A DNA stretch of 64,000 nucleotides from an uncultured Porphyromonadaceae bacterium (GTDB lineage Bacteria; Bacteroidota; Bacteroidia; Bacteroidales; Muribaculaceae), in contig CAMWNI010000002.1 of assembly GCA_947175545.1 (NCBI GenBank), positions 1 to 64,000 of the forward strand. The letters are read 5' to 3'. The position numbers were made by a program, and so were the translations under genes. Numbering within the stretch: the stretch's first letter is position 1; the number at the start of each line of letters is the position of its first letter. This document shows, piece after piece, positions 1 to 6,471 of this stretch. The notes beneath the pieces were generated by a model that searched no databases, had not been told where the DNA came from, and saw only the letters and a list, made by a program, of their open reading frames with translations.

Positions 1-110
1 ATCAACCGAGAGAGTCGATGCGTCCGTAAGTGCGCTATTACCTGGTGCTGGAAAGCGATGTGGACGGAGCCCATGCCTCTCGTTTCCTTGGCAAATTACA
101 GGATGTGTAA
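1..110 (+). pseudogene. Deletion-fused remnant of a second araC/CAT-like acetyltransferase cassette
   Basis: Bases 1-60 align without gaps to bases 1396-1455, the 5' end of the intact araC-family gene downstream. Bases 61-110 align to 2781-2830, the 3' end of the intact CAT-like gene. The two halves meet at 60/61, and the intact copies both carry GATG at that point, so a deletion of about 1.3 kb through microhomology in a paralogous cassette explains the structure. The fusion keeps the reading frame (codons from base 3), giving a peptide that begins QPRE and ends SRFLGKLQDV before a TAA at 108-110. A TAA at 27-29 replaces the tyrosine codon of the intact copy, so the fused frame is also interrupted. 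It is a dead remnant. What lies upstream of base 1 is unknown. Confidence 0.85.
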
Positions 111-115
111 TCAAC

Positions 116-190
116 GATGACGAAGGTCTGGCTAATATGCGTAACCTCGGCAAAAATATGAGTTTTGTCCTTAAAAAAATCAGATTATGA
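116..190 (+). pseudogene. Probable C-terminal fragment of a flavodoxin-family reductase
   Basis: The frame starting at 116 reads a short tail containing EGLANMRNLGKNMSFVLKK and stops with TGA at 188-190, which overlaps the ATG of the next gene at 187. The pattern of a Met/Leu-rich helix around LGKNM resembles the last helix of NAD(P)H-dependent FMN reductases and iron-sulfur flavoproteins. This is recognition by eye over about 24 residues, so it is tentative. No start codon or body of the gene is present in the window: upstream bases in this frame are open, but only because they run out of frame through the fused araC/acetyltransferase remnant. It is best read as another decayed piece of the same accessory patch. 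It could also be non-coding. Confidence 0.4.
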
Positions 191-786
191 ATGTAAAGGC
201 AGAGTTGCTGCGGCTTATTGAAAACAATACCAACTTGCGGCTTAATGACGTAAATCTCGAGCCGGAAAAGATACGGGCTATCATGATAAACGAAGTTGTC
301 CCGGTTGATTCTGACGATGACTTCTACGGAAAGCCTGACTCCGCATATATGTCAACGACAATCCCGCTGTTCCGAAAAGCCGGAATAGAGGTAAATAGCA
401 TTCAGGATATATTGAGACTCGGCATCTACATTACCAATGCCGTCAAGACACCTAAATCGGAATATGCTGTTTCAAAGGAAAGCATTGAAGAAAGTCTGCC
501 ATATCTTGAAAAGGAGCTTGAGCTGTTTCCCAATCTTCAGGTTGTCATGCTGATGGGTGATGTGGCGAAAAAAGCCTTTAATCTGATAAGCAAGAAGGCA
601 ACCAAGAAAAATGCCGTTCCCGGTATATCCACCTACAAATTGCGTTACACTGAGATTTTCTATAAAGGAATACGCATTATACCCTCTTACATTATGACCG
701 GACAGAACATTCTGATTGAAAAATCGAAATTCGAGATGGCATCAGAGGATATTGCCTTGATGTATAAACTGATAAATATAGAGTAA
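187..786 (+). CDS. Uracil-DNA glycosylase family protein
   Basis: This 199-residue protein looks like the UDG-superfamily proteins that are widespread in Firmicutes and Bacteroidetes, often annotated simply as uracil-DNA glycosylase family. Supporting segments are ITNAVKTPK (about residues 82-90), a buried strand and helix VVMLMGDVAKKAF (about 119-131), and PSYIMTGQN (about 166-174), which stands where the family has a His-Pro/Ser containing motif near the C-terminus. The superfamily removes uracil from DNA, but activity is unproven for this branch and the substrate could be another damaged base or none. The ATG at 187 overlaps the stop of the flavodoxin-like remnant. A 41-nt gap separates it from the broken grpB gene. 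Family confidence is good, function moderate. Confidence 0.75.
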   Translation: MNVKAELLRLIENNTNLRLNDVNLEPEKIRAIMINEVVPVDSDDDFYGKPDSAYMSTTIPLFRKAGIEVNSIQDILRLGIYITNAVKTPKSEYAVSKESIEESLPYLEKELELFPNLQVVMLMGDVAKKAFNLISKKATKKNAVPGISTYKLRYTEIFYKGIRIIPSYIMTGQNILIEKSKFEMASEDIALMYKLINIE

Positions 787-827
787 TTGCAATTACCACT
801 CACTCAGCAACAATAGTCATACATATC

Positions 828-1386
828 ATGCAAGAAAATCAGCTACAAGATCTGACATTAGCGGAACTATGGGAATTGTTTCCGATAGTTCTGACTGCGC
901 ATAATCCGCAATGGTCAGTTTGGGCAGAGGAAGAAATGCGGTTGCTGTCATCACTTCTTGTAAAATATCACCCAATCATTAGCCATATCGGCAGTACTGC
1001 TATTCCTGAGATTCAGGCCAAGCCGATAGTGGATATTCTTGTAGAGGTTTCTCCGGAATTTGAATGGCACAAGATAAAGAAGCTATTAGAAAGCAATGGC
1101 TATATCTGTATGTCGGAATCAGAAACCCGTATTAGTTTCAACAAAGGATATACACCTGCCGGATATGCCGACAGGGTGTTTCATGTTCACGTTCATAGGA
1201 CTGGCGACAATGATGAAATCCTGTTCCGCGACTATCTGATCGCAAACCCGGAATCTGCCAAAGAGTATGAAGTATGAAAGGCTTAAACATTCGCTATTGC
1301 CAAAGTATAAGAATAACCGAGACGGATATACCGAGGCAAAAACCGAATTTATCAAACACATAGTCAGACTGGCTAAAACCAATTGA
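828..1386 (+). pseudogene. GrpB-family (UPF0157) nucleotidyltransferase-fold gene, frameshifted
   Basis: The first 147 or so residues are a clear GrpB/UPF0157 protein, with the core HIGSTAIP and KPIVDILVEV and the histidine strand VFHVHVH. The frame ends at 1277, about 35 residues early. Continuing one frame over from about 1269 gives ERLKHSLLPKYKNNRDGY and runs to a TGA at 1384-1386, the expected GrpB C-terminus; the repaired protein would be about 183 residues, normal for the family. The cause is visible: AGTATGA occurs twice in tandem at about 1265-1278, a 7-bp duplication. The repaired stop would overlap the ATG of the downstream araC gene (TGATG), implying former translational coupling. 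The biochemical role of GrpB proteins is not established. A sequencing error is a possible alternative explanation. Confidence 0.85.
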
Positions 1387-2168
1387 TGAAGATTTATCAA
1401 CCGAGAGAGGAGCTGCGCCCTTACGTGCGCTACTATTGGGTGCTGGAAAGCGATGAGCCTTTCAGCATCCTGACATTTCCTATCGGTTGTCCGCAGATTA
1501 TTTTTCACAAGAACACACCGCTTTACATACCGGAACTTGACACGTATCAGTCACAGTTTACTATTAGCGGTCAAGTGAATTTTCCTGCGCATATTCAATC
1601 AGACGGCGGTTTGGAAATGATAGTGGCGGTTTTCTACCCGCATACCGTTGGGATGTTTATAGACACTCCGCCATCAGCATTCTACAATCTTGAAATCTCC
1701 GGCTATGATATTGAGAATCGGCAAGTGAATGATGTAGCTCAGACGATTTTCGACTGTGAGAATGCGAAAGATTGTATTGATATACTGGAGGATTTTCTGA
1801 CATCGAAGATCCGTCCGGTATTGAATATCAGCCGAGTGGGTTCGACAATCGGCACATTGCTCTCCGTTCCTTCAACATCTGTGAATGCTCTTGCTGACAG
1901 AGCCTGTCTCAGCAAGCGACAATATGAAAGAGTGTTCCGCGAAACGGTCGGTATGAATCCCAAAGAATATGCCCGCATCGTGCAATTCCAAAAGGCTTTG
2001 TGGCTTATGCAACCTGGAGAACGCAACTATGCCGGAATTGCTGCCGAATGCGGTTACTCCGATCAGTCCCATTTCATAAAGAACTTCAAGGAACTGAGCG
2101 GATATACTCCGGAATCGCTCATAAATTATTGCACTCCATATTCCGACCTGTTCACCAATCCGGCATAA
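1386..2168 (+). CDS. AraC-family transcriptional regulator
   Basis: The 260-residue protein has an N-terminal sensor-like half beginning YQPREELRPYVRYYWVLES, typical of AraC proteins with a DUF6597-type N-terminus, and a C-terminal double helix-turn-helix. Helix 1 includes LADRACLSKRQYERVFRE, and the second motif includes IAAECGYSDQSHFIKNFKE with the family's GYxDQSHFxRxFK signature. I start it at the ATG at 1386; a TTG one codon upstream is less likely. The start overlaps the repaired stop of grpB. The gene lies 56 nt upstream of a CAT-like acetyltransferase and the same pair is found as a fused remnant at bases 1-110, so the two travel together. It probably regulates that acetyltransferase. 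The inducing ligand is unknown. Confidence 0.9.
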   Translation: MKIYQPREELRPYVRYYWVLESDEPFSILTFPIGCPQIIFHKNTPLYIPELDTYQSQFTISGQVNFPAHIQSDGGLEMIVAVFYPHTVGMFIDTPPSAFYNLEISGYDIENRQVNDVAQTIFDCENAKDCIDILEDFLTSKIRPVLNISRVGSTIGTLLSVPSTSVNALADRACLSKRQYERVFRETVGMNPKEYARIVQFQKALWLMQPGERNYAGIAAECGYSDQSHFIKNFKELSGYTPESLINYCTPYSDLFTNPA

Positions 2169-2205
2169 TGTCGCTTTTGTTCTATCCGGAGTGACGCTTC
2201 AGAGG

Positions 2206-2213
2206 TAACTTTG
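2206..2213 (+). promoter_or_regulatory. -7 box of the CAT-like acetyltransferase gene
   Basis: TAACTTTG is a perfect match to the Bacteroidetes TAnnTTTG element and lies 11 nt before the first ATG. The nearest upstream TTTG (2176-2179) is about 26 nt away, too far for a normal -33 box, which would fit a promoter that needs an activator such as the AraC protein encoded just upstream. Confidence 0.6.
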
Positions 2214-2224
2214 CATCAAAAAAT

Positions 2225-2842
2225 ATGATGCAAGAAGTTAATCCAAAAGAGACTACAAGGGCATACGCCTTTGAAATGTGGATGAAGGCACCGATGCCGA
2301 TGGTGACGCTCATCAAGACTCTCAATGTAACACGTTTACGGCATATCAGCCGCAAAAGAGACTTGAAATTCAACATGCTGATGTGCTGGTGCATTGGAAA
2401 AGCCGCCACACAGGTAAAGGAGTTTTATATGCTTCCGGTGGATGACAAACTAATCAGATATGACACGATTGCCGTTAATACTATTGTTGCCAACTCGCAG
2501 GGTGAGGTCAGCTCATGTGATATTTCTTTCAGTGAAGACCTTTCGCGCTTCAATAACGATTACTTACGCCTGACACGTCAGGTCGCCGACACCTGCGAGA
2601 ATCACGATATAACCGACAGCATGGTAATAGGCACATCGGCATTGGCTCAATATGACATTGACGGTGCAGTTGGAATGTATAGCGGAGTGTTTAACAACCC
2701 CTTCATGATATGGGGAGCATACCGCCGCCACTGGTTCAAGACAAAACTCACGGTATCGTTCCAGTTCCACCACACCCAGATGGATGGTGCCAATGCCGCC
2801 AGATTTCTTGGCAAATTGCAAGATGCTATCAACACCGTTTAG
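2225..2842 (+). CDS. CatA-like O-acetyltransferase
   Basis: The 205-residue protein has the chloramphenicol-acetyltransferase fold signature HHTQMDG (residues 182-188), where the second His and the Asp correspond to the catalytic His and structural Asp of CAT. Length is close to classical CAT (about 215). The N-terminal segment after ETTRAYAFEMW is also CAT-like, with substitution of several residues that define true chloramphenicol enzymes, so the acceptor substrate cannot be named. Members of this branch are often annotated as CatA-like O-acetyltransferase; resistance is not implied. The second ATG (2228) could equally be the start. It is regulated, in all likelihood, by the adjacent AraC gene. 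A truncated paralogue tail is present at bases 61-110. Confidence 0.85.
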   Translation: MMQEVNPKETTRAYAFEMWMKAPMPMVTLIKTLNVTRLRHISRKRDLKFNMLMCWCIGKAATQVKEFYMLPVDDKLIRYDTIAVNTIVANSQGEVSSCDISFSEDLSRFNNDYLRLTRQVADTCENHDITDSMVIGTSALAQYDIDGAVGMYSGVFNNPFMIWGAYRRHWFKTKLTVSFQFHHTQMDGANAARFLGKLQDAINTV

Positions 2843-2913
2843 TCAAATTGCGTCTGATTACCCTCAAATTAAGTTCATACTAAACCTGATTTTACAGATT
2901 TGGCAAAAAAACG

Positions 2914-2946
2914 AATGGAGCGACTTTATCATGCTGTCGCTCCATT
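2914..2946. terminator. Inverted repeat between convergent genes
   Basis: An 11-bp perfect stem (AATGGAGCGAC / GTCGCTCCATT) with an 11-nt loop sits between the ends of the acetyltransferase gene (plus) and the EFR1 gene (minus). Neither side has a long U tract, so termination is plausible but not certain. Confidence 0.55.
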
Positions 2947-2973
2947 GTATACTGATACATACTGATTGGTCTG

Positions 2974-3741
2974 TCAGACAAACCATTCGGGTTCGAGGCG
3001 TCGAGAGTTGTCCTTGCAGAATTTCCATCCGGCCACCTTGTAGAGCAGTCCGCCAAAAGAACGTGCATCTTGTGGACACACATTGATGCACCGGCAGCAA
3101 GCAATACACTTGTTCGCGTCAGTCTTCCTCGGGTCGGCTGCGTCAATGGCCCCGGTCGGGCATTGGGCTGCACATATTCTGCAACTGTTGCATTTCTTCT
3201 GGTTCGCTTGGGGATGCAGAGGCACACCGGTCGTTTTTTTATACGGACGATTTCCTTTCACTATGTCCAAATCAAGCGGCATGCCGCTGATAATCCGCTC
3301 GCGGACAAGCGATGCGAAGCGGACAAGCTTTTTCTCGTCCGAAGCATCGGGCCGTGCTGTCGCTACTTTTGGGAAAATACAATGCTGCGCAATGAACGCG
3401 CCGGCGGCAATAAGATTGAATCCACGGGCGCTGATAATATCACACATTTCAACCAGCGCGTCATCATAATCGCGGTTGCCATAGACTGCGATGGCGATCG
3501 CCTTCTGTCCATGACCGTTTACCGCCTGGAACCGTTCTGTCGCCAAAGCCGGAACCCTGCCGGCATATACAGGTGCGACAAACACCACTATGTCATTGGC
3601 ATCCTTGATGTCAATGCTGCCTATGCCATGAACAGTGAGATCGTGTGTCTTGGAATCCATGTCCATGGCCTCTATGAAAATGTCAGCCACCTTTCTGGAT
3701 GTGCCTGACGGACTAAAAACAAATGAATGTATCATAACCAT
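2974..3741 (-). CDS. EFR1-family flavodoxin-ferredoxin fusion protein
   Basis: The 255-residue protein joins a flavodoxin-like N-terminal domain to a C-terminal two-cluster ferredoxin. The phosphate-binding loop of the flavodoxin is seen in FSPSGTSRKVA near residue 9, and PVYAGRVPALA and VYGNRDYDDAL are further FMN-site elements. The ferredoxin part has CNSCRICAAQCP and CIACCRCINVCP, each CxxCxxCxxxCP, for two 4Fe-4S clusters. The organisation matches the EFR1 (ferredoxin-flavodoxin) family of cytosolic electron carriers common in anaerobes. The partner enzyme cannot be read from the neighbourhood, which is a membrane protein and two tRNAs. The start may be the ATG at 3741 or the one at 3735, which gives the more usual N-terminus. 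It is monocistronic. Confidence 0.9.
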   Translation of the reverse strand: MVMIHSFVFSPSGTSRKVADIFIEAMDMDSKTHDLTVHGIGSIDIKDANDIVVFVAPVYAGRVPALATERFQAVNGHGQKAIAIAVYGNRDYDDALVEMCDIISARGFNLIAAGAFIAQHCIFPKVATARPDASDEKKLVRFASLVRERIISGMPLDLDIVKGNRPYKKTTGVPLHPQANQKKCNSCRICAAQCPTGAIDAADPRKTDANKCIACCRCINVCPQDARSFGGLLYKVAGWKFCKDNSRRLEPEWFV

Positions 3742-3751
3742 AAAGCTGAGA

Positions 3752-3766
3752 CTGCTACAGTAGCAG
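3752..3766. promoter_or_regulatory. Short palindrome upstream of the EFR1 gene
   Basis: CTGCTAC-A-GTAGCAG is a perfect 7-bp inverted repeat with a one-base centre, 10 nt upstream of the EFR1 start codon. Its position would suit an operator or a leader hairpin. No binding protein is suggested by the sequence, and the repeat is short enough to be chance. Confidence 0.25.
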
Positions 3767-3860
3767 AAGACCGAGGCGGGAGAGGGACGCCGAGATAGTG
3801 ATGTACACCTTCTTGCGTCATCGGCATATCACAAACTCGTCTTTCCGAAACCGCACAGTG

Positions 3861-4283
3861 TCATTTTCTTATTATTTTAAAGAAATTTATTCGTTTGGCA
3901 ATATGTCCTATTGAAAGTATTATCATCAGAAATCCGAATTTCCCATGCACTCCTCCAATGGTCGAATGTGTGAATGTCGCTAACCAATGTATTATAGCGG
4001 CCACTCCTGATATAAGCGTAACAAGTGTCACCCACCATAGAGCGCGCGTTACTTGACTCCTTTGCTTTCTGATTTTAGAAAACCATTTGCTTTTGCCGAA
4101 GTGCAGGAAAATATGGTAGCCCGTCATACCTATAAATAGCAATCCGAAACCGACATGAATCCACACTGAGATAAACCCACTGCTATGTGTAGCCTCAAGC
4201 TGTATTCCGGATATGAGAATCGCACCGGTAAGCGCAAGTAACATCCAGTTGCATATTTTCAGTTTCGTTATCTTCTTACTCAC
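3861..4283 (-). CDS. DUF4405-type small membrane protein
   Basis: About 140 residues from a GTG at 4283, or 127 from the ATG at 4244. It contains four hydrophobic segments: WMLLALTGAILISGI, VWIHVGFGLLFIGMTGYHI, ALWWVTLVTLISGVAAII and FLMIILSIGHI. Histidines at the membrane edges (WIHVGFG, YHIFLHFGK, GGVHGKFG, GHIAKRI) match DUF4405, a family resembling cytochrome b561/formate dehydrogenase gamma-type haem-binding bundles. The open frame extends further upstream, but only through tRNA-Ser, so the longer form is rejected. No promoter of the usual type is visible between the tRNA terminator and the start. Function is unknown; haem binding is inferred from the histidines only. Confidence 0.7.
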   Translation of the reverse strand: MSKKITKLKICNWMLLALTGAILISGIQLEATHSSGFISVWIHVGFGLLFIGMTGYHIFLHFGKSKWFSKIRKQRSQVTRALWWVTLVTLISGVAAIIHWLATFTHSTIGGVHGKFGFLMIILSIGHIAKRINFFKIIRK

Positions 4284-4323
4284 AGACTGACAATTTGGGG
4301 TGCAAAGGGGTGTATATACAACA

Positions 4324-4344
4324 AAAGCCTGATAATCAGGCTTT
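4324..4344 (-). terminator. Terminator after tRNA-Ser
   Basis: AAAGCCTGAT and ATCAGGCTTT form a near-perfect hairpin immediately downstream of tRNA-Ser on the minus strand, followed by a short T run. It separates the tRNA transcript from the DUF4405 gene. Confidence 0.65.
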
Positions 4345-4348
4345 ATTG

Positions 4349-4433
4349 CGGAGAGAGAGGGATTCGAACCCCCGGAGGTGTGACCCTCGGCGGTTTTCAA
4401 GACCGCTGCAATCGACCACTCTGCCATCTCTCC
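4349..4433 (-). tRNA. tRNA-Ser (anticodon TGA)
   Basis: An 85-nt type II tRNA. The acceptor stem pairs GGAGAGA with TCTCTCC, the anticodon loop is CTTGAAA with anticodon TGA, a long variable arm typical of serine tRNAs follows, and the T arm contains GGTTCGAATCC. The 3' CCA is not encoded (the flank reads CAATAA). It reads UCA and related serine codons. It lies downstream of initiator tRNA-Met and probably shares its promoter at about 4576-4607. Confidence 0.95.
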
Positions 4434-4448
4434 TCTATTTTTATGAAT

Positions 4449-4476
4449 AAAGCATTTGAAGGAGCCAAATGCTTTT
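4449..4476 (-). terminator. Hairpin between the two tRNA genes
   Basis: AAAGCATTTG and CAAATGCTTT form a 10-bp stem with a 7-nt loop directly after the tRNA-Met 3' end on the minus strand. It may terminate part of the transcription or act in processing, because the tRNA-Ser gene follows with no promoter of its own that I can see. Confidence 0.6.
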
Positions 4477-4479
4477 CTT

Positions 4480-4554
<75 letters not shown>

Positions 4555-4575
4555 ATATGTTTCGTTTTACGGGTG

Positions 4576-4607
4576 CAAAGTTAGGGGTTTTGGTTGATAT
4601 GTGCAAA
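4576..4607 (-). promoter_or_regulatory. Promoter of the tRNA-Met/tRNA-Ser transcript
   Basis: On the minus strand TTTG (4604-4607) is followed by 20 nt and TAACTTTG (4576-4583), a full match to the Bacteroidetes -33/-7 consensus. The -7 box ends 21 nt before the mature tRNA-Met 5' end. Confidence 0.75.
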
Positions 4608-4640
4608 TTTTATGACGTTAAAATTTGTTAACATATCTGC

Positions 4641-6458
4641 CTATTCGTCGCTGTAATGCCTCAGTACGCGGCGGTAACTGTTGAATATCTTTGACTTAGA
4701 GACGAAGCCTACATATCGGTCACTTTCATCAACCACGGGCAGATTCCATGCCCCGGTGTCATCGAAAGTCTTCATGACATTCTCCATTTTGTCACCAAGT
4801 TTGACTTTAGCAATGGGAGCAGTCATGAATTTGCTGACAAACATTCGTCTGTAAAGGTCCGGGCGGAACATGATGTTTCGAATGTCGTCAAGCAGCACTA
4901 TGCCGAGCAGACGCCCGTCGTTGTCAATGACGGGGAAGAGATTGCGCGACGACTGTGCGATGACGTCACACATTTCCTTCAGGCACATTTCCGGCCGTAC
5001 CTTCAGGAAGTCTGTCTCGACAACAGAGTCCATTTTCAGGAGTGTCAACACGGCTTTATCCTTATGATGGGTCAGGAGGGTGCCGCGTTGCGCAAGACGC
5101 ATGGTGTAGATGCTGTATGGCTCAAATGTTTTGATTGTGCCGTAAGCAATCGTGCTGACAATCAGGAGCGGGAGAAACAGATTGTAGCCTCCGGTCAGTT
5201 CCGCCGTAAGGAAGATGGCCATCAGTGGAGCGTGCATGACTGCCGACATGACACCCGCCATTCCCATCAAGGCGAAGTTTTTCGTCGATAGGTCAAGGTC
5301 GAAAGCATGATTAATGGTGTAGGCAAACAGAAAACCCGCCATGCAGCCGACAAAGAGCGACGGAGCAAACGTTCCGCCGACTCCGCCGCCGCCGTTAGTG
5401 GCCGAGGTTGCAAACGCCTTGAGAAGAATAATCGCAAGAATGAAGATGCACACTGCCGCCGTCGAATATCGCTCGGTGTAGAATACGGACTGCTCCACAA
5501 TCTGCGACGGGTCGCCGCCCAGAAGTTCGATAATCGCCCCGTAACCCTCGCCGTAGAGTGGGGGAAACACAAACACGAGCGTGGCGAGAATAGCACCGCC
5601 GACCGCCGTCTTTTTCCAGGGTTTCTTCAGGTGCGAAAACATGTTTTCCATCGTGTTCATGACGCGGGTGAAGTAGAGCGAGACAAATCCGCATGCAATG
5701 CCCAGTAGAATGGCAAAAGGAATCCTTCCGGTTGCAAACTGCTCGCTCTGAATGAAGAAAAATTCGAAGTTTGTCCCTGAAAAGGTATAAGCAACTGTGG
5801 CGGCCGAAATCGACGCAATCAGTAGCGGCATGACCGATGCAGTTGTCAGGTCGAGCATTAACACTTCGAGAGTGAACAGCATTCCCGCAATCGGAGCCTT
5901 GAAGATTCCTGCGATGCCTGCGGCCGCACCACAGCCGACAAGGAGCATCAGAACCCTTGGAGACATCCTGAACAGCGAACCCAGTTGCGACCCTATGGCT
6001 GCGCCTGTATGCACAATCGGACCTTCGGCGCCGACTGAGCCGCCGAAGCCGATTGTTATCGAGCTGGCAATCACTGACGAGTACATATTGTGTGCCTTCA
6101 GGCGCGATTTGTTCTGCGAAATGGCCTCAAGCACCCGCGTAACGCCGTGGCTGATATTGTCGCGCACAACATATCTGACATATAGCCCCGCAATCACAAT
6201 GCCTATGACCGGATAAACGATGTAGAGCCAGTTGCCGCCAACCTGGCTCAGATGGCCTGTCAGCATCGACGAAATGAAATGAATCAGCCATTTGAGAATC
6301 AAGGCGGCGAATCCGCACAAAATCCCGACAACAAGCGCCAGAATCAGCACGAAATTCTTTTCCTTTATGTGGAGTTGACGCCAGTGTAGAAACCTCAGCA
6401 TCGTTGAGTTGAGCCGGGTTGATTCGTCAGTCGGATGTTCAGTTGATGTTTCAGACAT
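4641..6458 (-). CDS. ClC-family chloride channel/antiporter with CBS domains
   Basis: A 605-residue integral membrane protein. The ClC signature GGSVGAEGPIVHTG (the GxEGP selectivity loop) sits near residue 140, and many hydrophobic helices span roughly residues 35-440. The last 130 or so residues form a pair of CBS domains, recognisable from LFPVIDNDGRLLGIVLLDDI and NLPVVDESDRYVGFVSKSK, which in this family bind adenine nucleotides and gate transport. It should move chloride or fluoride-type anions, possibly in exchange for protons; which mode cannot be decided by eye. It starts 13 nt after the sugar transferase gene and is the last gene of the dxr-rseP run. Its start (ATG at 6458) has a hydrophilic 20-residue tail before the first helix. 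Confidence 0.93.
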   Translation of the reverse strand: MSETSTEHPTDESTRLNSTMLRFLHWRQLHIKEKNFVLILALVVGILCGFAALILKWLIHFISSMLTGHLSQVGGNWLYIVYPVIGIVIAGLYVRYVVRDNISHGVTRVLEAISQNKSRLKAHNMYSSVIASSITIGFGGSVGAEGPIVHTGAAIGSQLGSLFRMSPRVLMLLVGCGAAAGIAGIFKAPIAGMLFTLEVLMLDLTTASVMPLLIASISAATVAYTFSGTNFEFFFIQSEQFATGRIPFAILLGIACGFVSLYFTRVMNTMENMFSHLKKPWKKTAVGGAILATLVFVFPPLYGEGYGAIIELLGGDPSQIVEQSVFYTERYSTAAVCIFILAIILLKAFATSATNGGGGVGGTFAPSLFVGCMAGFLFAYTINHAFDLDLSTKNFALMGMAGVMSAVMHAPLMAIFLTAELTGGYNLFLPLLIVSTIAYGTIKTFEPYSIYTMRLAQRGTLLTHHKDKAVLTLLKMDSVVETDFLKVRPEMCLKEMCDVIAQSSRNLFPVIDNDGRLLGIVLLDDIRNIMFRPDLYRRMFVSKFMTAPIAKVKLGDKMENVMKTFDDTGAWNLPVVDESDRYVGFVSKSKIFNSYRRVLRHYSDE

Positions 6459-6471
6459 TATTATAATTTTG

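Noticed and set aside
3070..3708. Two plus-strand open frames within the EFR1 gene
   Set aside because: They are shadows of the flavodoxin-ferredoxin gene, whose two ferredoxin motifs fix the coding strand.
3752..3766. Idea of a dyad-symmetric regulator site driving the EFR1 gene
   Set aside because: Listed only as a weak feature; the arms are 7 bp and no second copy or matching regulator was found.
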